This document shows positions 45,401-57,744 of a stretch of 64,000 nt of DNA, piece after piece (the first letter of the stretch is position 1; every line of letters starts with the position of its first letter). The position numbers and the translations under genes are program-made. The notes below the pieces were generated by a model. That model searched no databases and was not told the origin of the DNA. It saw only the letters and a program-made list of their open reading frames with translations. This DNA comes from Drechmeria coniospora (Eukaryota; Ascomycota; Sordariomycetes; Hypocreales; Ophiocordycipitaceae): contig NC_054389.1 of assembly GCF_001625195.1 (NCBI RefSeq), forward strand, positions 5,328,520-5,392,519, written 5' to 3'.

Positions 45401-47231
45401 ACGAACCGTCCAGTTCACGACCCATGCTGTGTGGGGAAAACTCGGAAGACGCGCGCGCTGGATCGCTGTCGGACCCCGAACAATGGCCAGTGCAAGGATG
45501 ACTTTCCGCGATAGACTTTCCGCCATAGAACGAGAATAAGCCCACTGCCATGGGAGCGAGGACTCGCGTGGCTGCACGTACGACCGTCGCCCTGCGAGCT
45601 TGACGGCATGCACCAGCGCTGGGGAGATGTCGGGGCGCCCGTGTGTTTTTGCCTGCGGCGAGCGGAGAGAGGGAAGACGGAGAAGGCTGCAAGCACTGAC
45701 CACCAATGGTGACGGAGGCGCGTAGATGGCAGGCACTCGCCCAAGGCACGACGCGAGGTGAAGTGGTAACCGACATGAACATTATGCGTGGAGCGCAAAT
45801 GCCATCAACACCACCAATGCCATATACCGTGCCGCACTCGCCGCACGCGAGCAATCGTGCAGTACTTGTACGTGTGCGTGCACGTACCACACTCTGCACC
45901 ACCGAGCCGGCGCAATCGGTCAATTTTCCCTTTCGAGCCCTCAGCGTTCTACACCTGCAACGATTCAATATCCCATCGACCCCAGTCTGGCAGCCGTTTG
46001 CACCGTTCACCTGCGCTACATGTACACTGTACAAGTACCTGTACTTGCGCTCTAGTAAGTACTTACTGTACTTACCCATCGACCTGTGCCCCCCGTGCCC
46101 TGTCGCATGCCTTTACCGCAGAACTTGGTGGCGGGAGTGCGAGGGCAAATGAGAGCTCGCATCGACAGGCAGCCGAGAGGCAGCACAGCCTGCTCCGCAG
46201 CAGAGATTCAAACCAATGCAAGTGCCGGCAATGGGTCGGTCTCGCCAAGCGGGGGACCAAGGGAGTGGTGGAGAGAGCCGCGGCTCTGCTCGTCGCTCTG
46301 TCGGCAGCGGGCGACGGAGTTTCCGGTTTTGTGCAGGCTTGTACCAGTAGTACCTGTGGGATATTACAGTCTTGCAGCACCGGTCCGCCAGCCTTAGTAC
46401 TAACCTAGGTACTGTAGTAGCCAAGTACAGTACTTGTGCACCAGCTGAGTGCCGAGTCCTTGTACAGTAATACTACGGAGTAAGTAATTACTGCAAGTAC
46501 AGTAAGTAAGTACTTAGGGACCAACTCGACTTTGACCTACATGTACAGCAAGTAATTACATATTAATACAGCACAACTACTCCGTAATGTTCGGAGCAAT
46601 CAAGTACATGCACTCCTACTCTCATCGTACTTGTATTTGCATGTGCGTATTACCTGTTCAGGTATGCATCATACACCTACCTCCTGCAACAAAGCAATGT
46701 GCTGCGTGCATCTACACCGACACCGACACCGACGCGACGCCACTAGAAATGGAGCAACGGCTGGCACGCCGGAGGAGGAGGAGAGGAGGAAGGAAACTTG
46801 GCAGCAGATGGACCGGAGCTCTCAGACCTCGCATCCTCCCTGTCCGTCGATTCCCCCAGCAGTCGGCGGCGAGGACGGGCCTTGGAAGGCGATTGACGAC
46901 GGCGTCCACGGCGGCAAAAAAAAAAAAAAAAACCCTCGACCGCCGAGCTGGTTCGTCGTTGCGGTACGGAGACAGAACTTGCGTCGGCGTTCCCTTGCCA
47001 TGCCATGATCAATGATTCGGCCGATATTTCCATGTGCGGCACACGCGTGTCCTACTTGCCGTATTATAAGCATCCTTACAACTATTACGTGCACACTTGC
47101 ACAAGTGCACTTGCATGCACCGTACACTTACATACTGCAATGTAAGTACAGTACTTACATGTGAGTATACTACAGTAAGTAGTGCGTGCAAGCACTTGAG
47201 TACTGTCCGTCCTTTCTCTTGGTACCTCATA

Positions 47232-47270
47232 TGCGAGCGCGAGCACGAGCACGAGCACGCGCACGAGCAC
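47232..47270 (+). repeat. (GAGCAC)n hexamer repeat
   Basis: About six units of gagcac/gagcgc-type hexamers; non-coding as far as can be seen. Confidence 0.75.
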
Positions 47271-50200
47271 CCGCGCCTCCCTTGCTGTCGCCTATCCGGG
47301 CTGACCCATGTCTAGCGGCTCGTCGCCCCCCTTGGGTGGACGTCTGTGGGCAAGGCCCCTTGAACCTTTTCCGTGCCATCAACGGGCCAAACGTGATGGC
47401 CGGAACGATGGGACTGTTCTAGCGAGGAAAAATATAAAACATAATACAATGTACTCCGTACAACGTACTTGCTTCCGGCACATGTACGTACTTGAGTGCA
47501 CCTATGCTGAGTAGGCTTGCTTCCACGTACCCCGGTAGGTTCCAAGTAATTAAATGAACACCTGCCGTACAGTACGCGGTGCCTTAGTACAGTACAGTAC
47601 AAGTACAGCAAGTACACACCTACAAGTACATCTACAAGGACGACCACTCGTAGAACTAGGACAGAGCTTTCCGACAGCGACACGGTTGCGATGGCTGCCA
47701 CGACGGCACAGACGCCGATGCGATGCCTCCGTCTTTCGGTGGCGGGACGGCGACGATGGCGTCGGGGAGTAACAAGCATTTCGTCGTCTCCATGCTTGTC
47801 TGTACCGTGCTCGCCGCACGCCTTGCACCCAAGGACAGGTGACGGCACCCGTCCTCGTGCTTGTCCTCCACGGCCATGCGGCCCGCGCATCGAGGCCCGG
47901 CACGCAGTGGCGAATCGAAATGGCACAAAGTGCGGCGCGCGAGCAACACCATAATGCCCGGGCCCGAGTGCGGAGCGCTCGCATGATGCGTGTGAGCACC
48001 CGGCTGCTCCCGAGCACGTACCTACGCGCGCAGGGGACTGGACTTTCGTAGAGTCGTCACCCCCTCCCCCTCTGCGGCCGCAGGCTAGTCGTCGCCCGCG
48101 TCCGTTGCCGAGCAGTTGGAAGGAGGCCAAATGTTTCCGCTGCGCCTTGTTTCGGATCGGCTCCGCCGCCTGTCTTTCCCTCGAAATGACGCGCACTTGC
48201 GCACGCGAGCGCACCGAGGGAGCGCAGTACGCGGAGGTGTGCTGTGGGCAGTTGGTCGGGTTGCGTTTCGTCCGCGTACGAAGCCTGCACACCACGTGCA
48301 GGTACATGTGCGCGCTGTGCTTGTACATGTAAATACATGCAAGCACCAAACTCGGCTCGGCACCGTGCGTGCCTCCCTCCATCTCCGTCGTCTTCGCAGC
48401 AAGCCGAGTACCGACCGATGCAAGGGAGAAACGGTGATGGAGGGGCGGCTCGGTCAACACGCAGCGATACATACATGCCGATTAGCACAAGCTTGCATCG
48501 ACGACACTGCTCGGTGTTGCCGACAGGTACTTGCTGCAGGTGGCTTCAGCACAGAGTGCATACGGCACGGTGCAAGTACTGTACATGTAATGTGCAGTAT
48601 GGTGCATGCATCGCGCACCTGCACACGGATGGCACTTGACGGTAGGTGGATGGTGTGTAGAGCAATGTTAATACTGCACTGATACAAATGGAGCAAGTAC
48701 TGTACTACTTACATGTACTTATGAGTACTTGTATGGAGCAGACGCAACCACGACGGTATTGCTTACTTGTTTGTACAAGAACAAGTGCTCCGTACCGGCC
48801 GTAGTAATTCTGCAGTTGTGATTGTTTGTAGTTGCTCCGTACTCCGTACTAGGTAGTGGCATTGCTCTACTTGCACTTGCGCGATACTCTGTACTACGGT
48901 AAGTAGGAATTGCTTAGCAGCACTCTAGTCGGCACTAACAAACCGTAGTACCAGGCGCGCAGTGCTCCGTACCGTCGGTACATCCATCTCCCCTCCTCCA
49001 ACCACGCGGCACTCAGAGCGCTCAAGTGAAAAACGACTCGTACCTGTACTTGTGCCTATGCTTGTTTCTCCCCAAGTAAGTACAATGCTCCGTGCTGCTG
49101 GAAAGGTGCGCACTTGTGCTGCTAGTGCTCGCGTCGTACCATCCATCACACCAGGCCCAACCCTGTCAAGCTGGCCCTCGCGCCCCTCGACCGCAGCTCT
49201 CCTCTCGCATCCCCGCCGACGGTCCCGTCCAAAATCCATCCTTCAAGACCATCATCACACACACCTTGACCGGACAAAGGATGGCCGGACGAGTGCCGAC
49301 TTCAACCAAGCACCGACCCCGACCGCCTCGAGGCAAAAGTACAGTGGAAGGGGCACAGCCCGGTGGAGTAGGGACGCCTCGTCCACACCTTTTTCGTCTT
49401 CGCTTCCTCTCGGCGACTCGTGTGGCACACCCTTTTTCCCACCCCCGACGCGACCATGCCAGCATGCGATGCTAAAAATCAAGCTCGATCGATGCCTCTC
49501 GGGACAAGGACACATGTGCACTGTGCACCAGCGTGCTATAAGTATATAAGTGCATGTACTTGCACACACCTTTGTCCGGGCCCAAGAACCCCAGCCCCCC
49601 CCCCCTCCCCTCCCCCATCGGCTGGTGAAGAGATTGATCTGATAGGAGACGGCGCGGTGCAAAAAACAATCCATGGACGGAGAGCACCAATCATGCCGCC
49701 CCTTGCCTCTTCCTTGCAACCGTTGCACACGCACAGTGGCGGGAGAGGAGGGAGCTCACCTGGCCATCGGCACGTACCCATCACCGCTCCAGGCACTTGC
49801 CGTAGTCATACGTGCTACCCGCACGTGCACTTTGCGAGTTCAAACACCCGACACTGTATGAAACTTCCATTATACATGCACATGCATACGTGCACTCGGT
49901 GAGATCATCTGATGACTGTATGGAGCCTACATTCCGCATGCGCAAGTGCTTGGTGAAAACATGTGATGCTATGCTCCATGGAACCTGCAACTATTGCATG
50001 CTGCAGTACATGCACAAGTGTCTGGTGAAAACACCCGATAAGGTTCAGGTACCTGCTGCGCATGGAGAGCACCAACTCGGGCCTCATCCACTCCCCCTCC
50101 CCCCACAACCGGAATGGCGCCGCGAGCGAGCCAGAATCTGCAGGGGCCGAGCTGATGCTCGCACCGTCCGTCGCCAAGCCGGACGGGGGTTCCCAAGTTG

Positions 50201-51713
50201 CGCCAGCCTTGGCCCCTGGCGCTACCGACGGAGCGCTTGTGGTTGCTGTGCCTGCGGCTGCTAGCGCGCACACCTACAGTACTTGCACACCTTCATGTAC
50301 GGAGTACGGAGTACTTGCAGTACTTGTGCACCTTCATGTACGGAGTATTACTTGCAGTGTTTGTGCGTACAGTACAGTAAGTACTTGCTTACTTACTACC
50401 TAGGTAGGTACCTAATAGTAGGTACTACCAAGTAGTTGTATTACTCCATACTACCTAGTAGGTAGTTGTATGCACCTACAGTACAACAAGTGCCGTGGCT
50501 GACGGCGCTGCCGCCCAACGCTTCTCCACGAGCAACGTCAACAACGCCTAGCCGCCGTGCTCAACTTGCAGCCAAATTTCCCAGGACGCGTAGGAGCATG
50601 AGATGCACTTGCTCCCATGTGCCACAACTGTAGGTGCACGCATGTCCTTGCATGAAATTCCTCGCCTTCCGAGAGCTTTGGCTTGCTTGGGGGCCGGAAA
50701 AGGTCCTCGACAAGCCAGCGGACCGCCCCCAGCGGAGAGCTGGCTGGCTGCCTGAGCGGCGGACGTATATGTGCGCCACGCCAACACCTAACCCAAGGAA
50801 GTACAGTGCACTACAGTAGCGGTACAAGTACTCCGTGCAGCACTGTTATTAGTAGGTAATGCTGACCACATGTCCAGTTGCATACGGCGGCCCACGTCCA
50901 CATGCACTCGTACTCGCAAGCAAGTACTTGTACTCCGCAAGTACTGTACGTACAGCACGGAGTACTTGTGGCTGTAGAGTACAGAATACGTACTTCAAGT
51001 ATTATTAATATTAATACAGATTCTCCGTACCTGGACGGGTCACCGTCGACAAAAGTACAGGCTGTATTAATATTGCAACGACGCTGGAGCTATTAGCCTC
51101 GCGCCCGCGAACCTCGCACCCACCGAGCGGCTATCGGTCGCGTCTCGGGGCCCCATCGTCTCGGCGCTGCCGGGGCACACCCCTGGGCGATGCAAGTACT
51201 TACTGGACGGAGTACAGGGTGCGAATCTCCATTTCTGCATCGCTGCTGTATGCGGTGCTCGTTGCCGATGTGCCCCCCCGGCCGCCGTTCCAGCTCGGGG
51301 CCGGCAACCCCATGCGTCCATCGACCTGGTTGTGGCCTTTGGAGGCGGGCAATCGGCGCGTCTGCGCATCGGTCCATGGCAATTTGTCGCCCCGGAAAGC
51401 ATGGGATGCGGCCTTCTGACATGGCCATCCCCTTGCGCATCGATGCAGGTTGGCCGAGGATGCGGCCCAGCCCGTGACCGCCATGGCCTCGCCGTCCTCG
51501 TCTTGGCCCCGCGTCGGCGCAGGCTTCGGCCGCTCTCGGCGTCGGCGTCCAACGAGCCAGGGCAGTGTGATGTTGTCAAAATTCATCGTCTACATGTACA
51601 TACACTCGTCATGCCCGCACCCGCCGAGGGGAAGAACGATGCAGAGGAAGCGGGAAAATGGTACAAAACTCCCTCGGAACAGCCAAGCGCGGCTTCAACG
51701 TCCAACGTCGTCG

Positions 51714-53592
51714 CTAGTTCGCCACGGCATCCCCGATGGCGGCGGCAATCTGGCCGAAGAAAACGCCCTTGAAGACGTTCTCGCCCATGCCCTGCGTCCA
51801 GGCGCCGGCCTCGCGGAGCCGCTCGCGCCAAATGTCCTTCTCCTCGTCGCCCAGCTCCTCCCATGCCTTGGCGGCGCCGTGAACGTCCGAGTCGTACACG
51901 TCGGCTTTGATCTTCCCATCCGGCGACGACGTGTCGGCCGAGGCGGCGGCGTGGTCCGTGTCGAGCAGCACCACCTTTTCGCGACCGTCGGCCGCCTTGC
52001 CGCCGGCGAACAAGTCCGCGAGCGCGCCGTCGAAGAAGGCGGCCGAAGGAAAGTCGGGCGAGCCCAACGTGCCGTGCCAGGCGGGCAGCAAGCTGTTGGC
52101 GAAGATGAAGGGTTCGCTCCTGCCGTACATTTCCATGACGGCCTGCCCGACCATGGCCATGATGAGCACGAAGAGGGTCAGGACGGCGACGAGAGGGCGA
52201 GAGGATGGCGCTCGAGGCTTCATCGACGACACGTATCGCACCGTCGGCGCGGCCGCGTCCTTGCCGCGCGCCGCCGCCGTCTCGACCTGCTTCCTGAGCG
52301 GTATGCTGTGCATGACGACCGTCTTCTGCATCGATATGCTCGCGAGCCTGACGGACTGCTGTCGGGTGTGCGTCTTGGGCGTGACGAATCGGGAAAAGGC
52401 GACGCCCGTGATGTTGCCTCCGACGTGCACGTCCTTGAGGGTGCATATCGGGTCGAGGCCGCTGAGGAGGTGGAGGAGGTTCGAGGCCTTGTGCTCGAGC
52501 CCGTAGAGGGAGATGGAGGAGTCGTTGCCGGCGACGGCGATGAGGAACTGGGTGTTGCCCGCCCGCGCCCACGAGGTCGAGCCCGGCGCGAGGTTCACGA
52601 CGGCGAGGGCCGACGCCGACATCTTGCGCGGGATCCGCGCCGTCGCCGCCATCCCGGCCCGCTCCTGGCCCGCCGCCGGCAGTCGCAGGCACTGGATGAG
52701 CACGCCGCTCCGGCCGGGCAGGTTGGCGACGGCGAGGATGAATTCGGGCGTGAGGTATCGCAGCGACCGAAAGACGGGCCGCGCGCCGCCGTCGTCGTCG
52801 GGCATGGTGAAGATGAGCTCCGGCTCCGCCTTCTTCTTGCTGATGTTCAGGACGTGAAGCTCGTACTTGTGGCAAAAGGCCAGCTGGAAGCTGGCCTGGC
52901 CCGTCTGCACCACGTCGACGTCCTCGGCTTCCTGCGCGAGCTCGACGACGCCCTTGGCCCTCGGCTGGCCGCCGGCCGTGTCGAAGACGGCGATTTGGGG
53001 TTCGTTGCCCATGCCGGTCGAGACGACGCCCGTGGTGCCGGCGAGCCGCAGCCGACGCTGATAGGCGTCCGGGCTGGGCTTCTCGAAGAGCGCCGTCCGC
53101 GAGAGCTCCCTGACCGTCAACCCGGCCGCCTTGACGCCGGCCGAAGCCCGCGACTTGGACGACTCGACGACGAGGGTGCGGAGGTGCTGGTTGATGCCCT
53201 TGGCCATCTCGGCCGGGCTCGAGTTGACGCCGGCCAATATCTGCGTCGACTTGCTCTTGCGGCCGGCGAGGGCGAGGGACATGACGCAGTCTTCGTCTCG
53301 CGGCAGGTCGATGGCGCCGGCGATGCGCAGCTCGTCCTGGCCATCGCGCTCGAGAACCGTCTGGGGGCGGTCGATGAGGTCAGCGAGCGTCGGCCAAGGA
53401 CGGACGGGGATGGAGGAGGCCTCGAGCCATGGCTCGAGCCGTCGCTCGACGCACAATCTTGTTGCCGACACCCGAGTGGCCAGGGCCGCCGCCGCCGCCG
53501 ACGACGAGCCGATTCGCATCCTCGGGGTCAAAGTCGAGCGCGTAGAGCGGGTAGTCGAGCTCTATGCTCGCGCTGGAGAGGGGGGGGGCCAT
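51714..53592 (-). CDS. SEC12: Sec12-type guanine-nucleotide exchange factor for Sar1
   Basis: Two exons, complement(51714..53360, 53455..53592), 594 aa. Family knowledge: Sec12 is an ER membrane WD40 protein that loads Sar1 with GTP and starts COPII budding. The N-terminus carries the signature LDYPLYALDFDPEDANRLVV, then GGGGGPGHSGVGNKI, including the Gly-rich K-loop region. The 94-nt intron (GTGCGT, branch CTGAC, CCCCAG) lies just after GVGNKI and joins it to TVLERDG in phase. Later blades include IDLPRDEDCVMSLAL and LKDVHVGGNITGVAFSRF. One membrane segment, PLVAVLTLFVLIMAMVGQAV, lies at about residues 435-454, followed by a luminal tail of about 140 residues. The start MAPPLSSASIELDY is chosen because the upstream frame runs into GTAC-rich spacer. 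Confidence 0.9.
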
Positions 53593-56090
53593 GTCCTCGA
53601 TGCTCTGCTGCGACCGAGACGAGGTCGGGCTGGTTGATGGTGGCGAGAACTCGGACGAGCAAGCAGCAGGTATGAACATACTGTACCACCTATAGTACTT
53701 ACTTACTGCACTTACTGTACGCCCACGGAACCGACATGAACGTCCCACAGCTTCGTGCTAACCGGAAGCATGGTAGCTGGGAATCCATGCTGTGGGCCAT
53801 GCCTCGCTCACTTGACTGGTCAAAGGCATGACTAAGCGGCACGCTTGGAGAGCCCAGGCCTCAGCCTCACCGTTCGGCTCGCTTGCCGCACCATTTAAGC
53901 TTGGCCGCAGGACCAGAGGGCAACTTGGTCCTGAATGGATTCGAGCTTGAGCCCGTCCGATCATCTTCTTTGTTGCGTCGTCATCTTCACCATCGTCCTT
54001 TGTGGCGACCACGCCAGGAGGCGGCGTGTCGTCAAGTTGGGCTGCCGAGCATTTGACCTCTTTGCATCTCGACAAGTCGAAAGTTCCCTTCTGCCCTGGC
54101 CTGCGGTAATATATCTTGGGTGAGCTGCGCGAATGGAAATGCGGCTGCATCGCTGCATCAGTCCGTGATGAAGCGGCCGATGTATTCTGTGCAGGTATAA
54201 AGGAAGAGCGTGAGATATGTGCACCTGAACAGGGGTTGGACTGACTGCCACGCCGGTTGGACGATGATGGCGATAAGGGAACAACGGTGCGGCGGATAAT
54301 GATAGCGATGACCATGACAAGAAAGAAGACTCTATGGCAAAGGGCAAGAAGCTACATTACCTTTCCCGCGGTCGGACACGGAGATGCTGGTCTGGGGAAG
54401 CACATGGCAAGCTGATGTCGCCGTAATGGCCAGTACGAAGTATTACTACAGCATCACGCACATGTACGGAATGGGAGGAAGTCGAGGACGACCCATAATA
54501 CCGTAAGTACTTCTACAGTATACCTGTACCTCTATACGTACTTGTACTGTGCATCTAAGTACAGTATACACGAACGACGTACTGTAGTTAATAATACATT
54601 TAATACATACTTGTGCATGAAAGCGTACTGTACAGAGTAAGTAATACAGTACAGCACTTGTACTTGATGTCTCGATATACTTACTGTACAGTATAGCCTA
54701 GAGATGGAGGGACTTGAGCCCTAGCCGCCCGTTGTGCAAGTACAGTACGTAGGTGTACTTAAAACATGTGCTTACTTACTTAGTTACTCGTGATTGCAAG
54801 TACTTAATACATGTATGGAGTAGGTACTTACGTGGACACTCGGTCCTCTCATCGGGTATGGTTCTATTACTTACTTAAGTAAGTACAGCGTACATGTACA
54901 GTACTTGCATTTGTAAGTTCTTGCACCACAGTAAAAGTACTTTGGCATGTACGGAGCACTTACGTACATGTGCCGAGTAAAGTACACACACGTACTCCGT
55001 ACTCCGTACGTACTTGCAAGTTATAGCACAGAGTATTACTTACTCCGTATTCAATACCAAGTACGATAGATATTCCTTACTGGTTCTATGCATCCAGCCA
55101 TCTGACATAAGCGAACACTCTGACGTTGCACTGTCGCCAATATCGGCTTATATGGGTATGGATGGTGGTGGTAAGTGCATTGCTTACTCCGTACAGTAAT
55201 GATACTCCTCGCATCTTCAAAGGGAATACTTTTTCGAAAGAATTTCATTCTCAATCACTGTATATCCGCAAGCAATTTCATCCAAGAAGATTTTTTCAAT
55301 AGGCACACTAGGGTTGGGGCATGTGCAAGTAAGTACTGTACAAGTATATGTACTAATACTTGTACGGACTCCGTACTCCGTATTCTGTAATACTTGCCAG
55401 TAATTACTTCCATGCACGTTCTCAAATACGTACGGAGTACCTACCTGTACTTTCAGCTTGGAACAGCTGCACAGCAGCCCCGCTCGTATTTGAGCCCTTC
55501 AGAAGTCCTGTCTCGCCAGGTCGCAGCAGGGATAGTAATTAGCGAGATTTGACCAACTGACAACCTCTCATGTACCTGTACAAGTACTTACATTACACCA
55601 TCTCGACGGATATGGTCCAGAACTTCTACAAGTATTACAATTATTCCTCTGTCAATATGAATAATCAACTCAGCACTTGAGCGCCTTAGAATCCGTTCAA
55701 TTCAGTCCTCAATCAAAAATTGCATAGATATAAAAACTGCCCGGTGGCTTTCCAAGCAGTACACTCAATTGCGTCAGTCCGTAGCTTTCGGGCCTCTATC
55801 CACAGTACAGCCCCCATCTACAACTAAGCTAGCACAATAGCATCAAGATTAAGCCGATTGCTCTACGGAGTACTACAGTCTACAATAGCCGTTGAATCTT
55901 ATCATGATCAAAGACCTGCTGCTATATATAGTAATTTCGGGACGATGCCTTTTCTTCCTGAACGATTGTATTTGGTCGCGCCTAAAGAAAGGCATTCCCT
56001 TGCAGATAGGAAGAATTGGACATCAAGACATGTCGTGAGTGTTGATACCAATTGATGACAGGTTGACGTTTCGAGGATAGATCTGTTGAT
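53593..56090. other. Spacer between SEC12 and the copia relic, GTAC-rich
   Basis: 53593-54470 is SEC12 upstream DNA with unremarkable short frames. 54480-55460 is one of the densest GTAC blocks in the window (tacttgtac, agtacttac, tacatgtac every few dozen bases). 55480-56090 is AT-richer with no frame of interest and directly precedes the LTR. Confidence 0.6.
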
Positions 56091-56289
56091 TGTTGGATTT
56101 CAGAGTACTTACTTACTCCGTAGAATGTTGCCATCGAGGTACATGCCTCCGTACTCCGTATCCGTACTCCGTGCTCCGTGCTCCGTTCTCCAATACTCCG
56201 TTCTTAATCGTTTCATGCCACATCATATAGCACCTACCATGTCCACATTGACTGTGGCGCCCATTTTTTGTGGCTGGTTTGGTGCAACA
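56091..56289 (+). repeat. 5' LTR of the copia relic
   Basis: 199 nt starting TGTTGGATTT and ending GGTGCAACA, giving a 5-bp inverted end pair TGTTG/CAACA. A second TGTTG at 56084 is an alternative left end. Inside is a degenerate GTACTCC array (56144-56200: gtactcc, gtatcc, gtactcc, gtgctcc, gtgctcc, gttctcc). Confidence 0.7.
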
Positions 56290-56305
56290 GTTATGAGCCC
56301 GGTAT
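56290..56305 (+). other. Putative primer-binding site (half-tRNA iMet type)
   Basis: gttatgagcccgg directly follows the LTR end. Its first 11 nt are complementary to the GGGCTCATAAC anticodon-arm sequence expected in initiator Met-tRNA. Some copia elements are known to prime from the internal cut of that tRNA. Base-level match only. Confidence 0.55.
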
Positions 56306-56672
56306 GCGTCCCCGCGCAAATTGCTATCCGGAAAGAAGCAACAGACAGCAGATCAATGGATCACCAGCAATCACTTAATCAAATCAAGAGACAGCGGATC
56401 AAGAGATCACAACGACCATCTGATCTCAACAAGATCTCAACGATCCAGTATAACAGCCGCAACGGTCACACAAAGCTCTGCTTCTTCCTTCCCTTCTCCT
56501 ATCCACTTCAATGCATTAGTGCCGATCAAGACAGCTGCACCGCTCTTGCAGAAGACTTACCAAAAGGAAGATAACCTTAGCCTCGGCCCCCTTCAGCACT
56601 CTGTTTTTCACTTCCCAAGGCCTCCAAACCACTCTTCAAATCAACAAACACATCCATCCAACGATCGCCACG

Positions 56673-57744
56673 ATGTCAACTGCATCAGCCAACTCCAAGG
56701 CAAATGTAGTGCTCTAAACGTCTGCGGATTGGGATCGATGGTTCGGATCGTACCAACGCATTGCTAAGCAGAGTGAAATCTGGGATTACGTTAACCCAGG
56801 CGGAGCAGTGATACTATCACCACCAAAGGAAATCACCAATAAGGATGAAGTTGCAAAGATCAATGCAGCAACCCTTATCAAACTCAAAGAGGAAGTCAAG
56901 GAGGACCAGTTCGTTCCAATCGAATACCTCAGCTCTCGAGACCTAGAGAGATACCAACTCGAACGATTCGAATACGATAGTACGATACGACGGTACTATT
57001 CGCACAGGAAGGCGTGTACTACGGAACTCGTAAAGTGGATAAAAGAGACCGTAAATCCGGATCTGTTGAAGAACCTCAAAGATATTGTAGAGGTATCTGA
57101 GATCGTCAGCAAGGTTCGGGAACGACTAGGCATTATACCACACGTATTACAGGAGATTCAGATCAGGATCAATTACTCCCAAGGTCATCAACAACACTAT
57201 GCGCCTAGGTGTACTCGAATGGTATCAGCAATGGGAGGCGGCAGACATTGATGCCGTTGCCTTTGACATGCCTGATATCCAAGGCACCTTCGGCATCACT
57301 CAATTCCTGGATACGGCAGAGACATTCAGTGCCGAATGGTCTCGAATGCAACAAGCGAGGTTGATACATCGTCATCTTGCCGGCAAAGACCTTGATATAA
57401 CGTTAAAACTGCTGGCGGCAGAATTCCTTGTACATACCAAGTCTTAGTTAGATCGACACAAGGCATCGTCAGTCTCGAGTGCCTTTGCCGCCAACTCAAC
57501 AACGGATCAGAAATCTAGTGCATCAAACAATCAGAAATCGAAGAGGACTTATGAATGCCCATGTGGAATCCAGAAGACGATACATACCTGGAATCCGATC
57601 CATTGTGGTGCATTCCATATAGCTGTTTTGGGCAGCACGGCCTTTACCGGCAACATCAAGAAGGAGTGGGTCGAGAGGTGCAAAAAGGCGATGAACCAGA
57701 GCCGTTGGAAGCAAACGATAGAGGCTATCAAGGCCTCAGAGTAG
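56673..57744 (+). pseudogene. Decayed copia Gag
   Basis: The frame starts ATG 56673 (MSTASANSKANVVL) and meets TAA at 56715. It resumes in the same frame with DWDRWFGSYQRIAKQSEIWD, typical of fungal copia Gag, and stays open to about 57175. A frame change follows near 57170-57190; the new frame (MRLGVLEWYQQWEAADID) is open to TAG 57445 and continues past it to TAG 57742. The last part carries a CPCG-x(n)-HTWNPIHC zinc-knuckle-like motif. At least two stops and one shift make it non-functional. No pol frame is attached. Confidence 0.72.

Larger units (their letters stand above)
41485..51713. other. 10-kb gene-poor region between MED15 and SEC12
   Basis: No gene I can support in 10.2 kb. 41485-42700 is GC-rich MED15 upstream DNA with a run of 22 G and a TGG repeat. 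GTAC words are dense at 43440-44300, 46395-46640, 47080-47200, 47440-47620, 48680-48960 and 50270-51080. Intervening blocks (44.5-45.0, 45.4-46.4, 47.6-48.6, 49.0-50.2 and 51.1-51.7 kb) have normal composition. Their longest frames (294 aa minus at 45195-46079; 386 aa minus at 47312-48472) show no domain and run straight through GTAC-rich or Cys/Arg-biased sequence. A-run of 17 at 46916-46932; (GAGCAC)n hexamers at 47232-47270. Confidence 0.6.
56091..57744 (+). mobile_element. Truncated Ty1/copia-type retrotransposon relic
   Basis: Left part of an element: an LTR (56091-56289) bounded by TGTTG and CAACA, then a primer-site-like gttatgagccc, an untranslated leader and a broken gag (56673-57744). 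Nothing resembling protease, integrase, reverse transcriptase or a second LTR follows; GTAC-rich spacer begins within 30 nt. Base composition is AT-richer than the neighbouring genes. It cannot move by itself. Confidence 0.75.

Noticed and set aside
47312..48472. 386-aa minus-strand frame
   Set aside because: Runs through GTAC-rich spacer and Arg/Cys-rich low-complexity sequence with no recognisable domain or splice pattern.
51450..53675. 741-aa plus-strand frame opposite SEC12
   Set aside because: Antisense shadow made by the GC-rich third positions of SEC12; Arg/His/Gly-rich, no motif.
54690..54740. tRNA-like T-arm (agggctcaagtccct on the minus strand)
   Set aside because: Only four T-stem pairs and no convincing acceptor, D-arm or anticodon arm could be folded around it.
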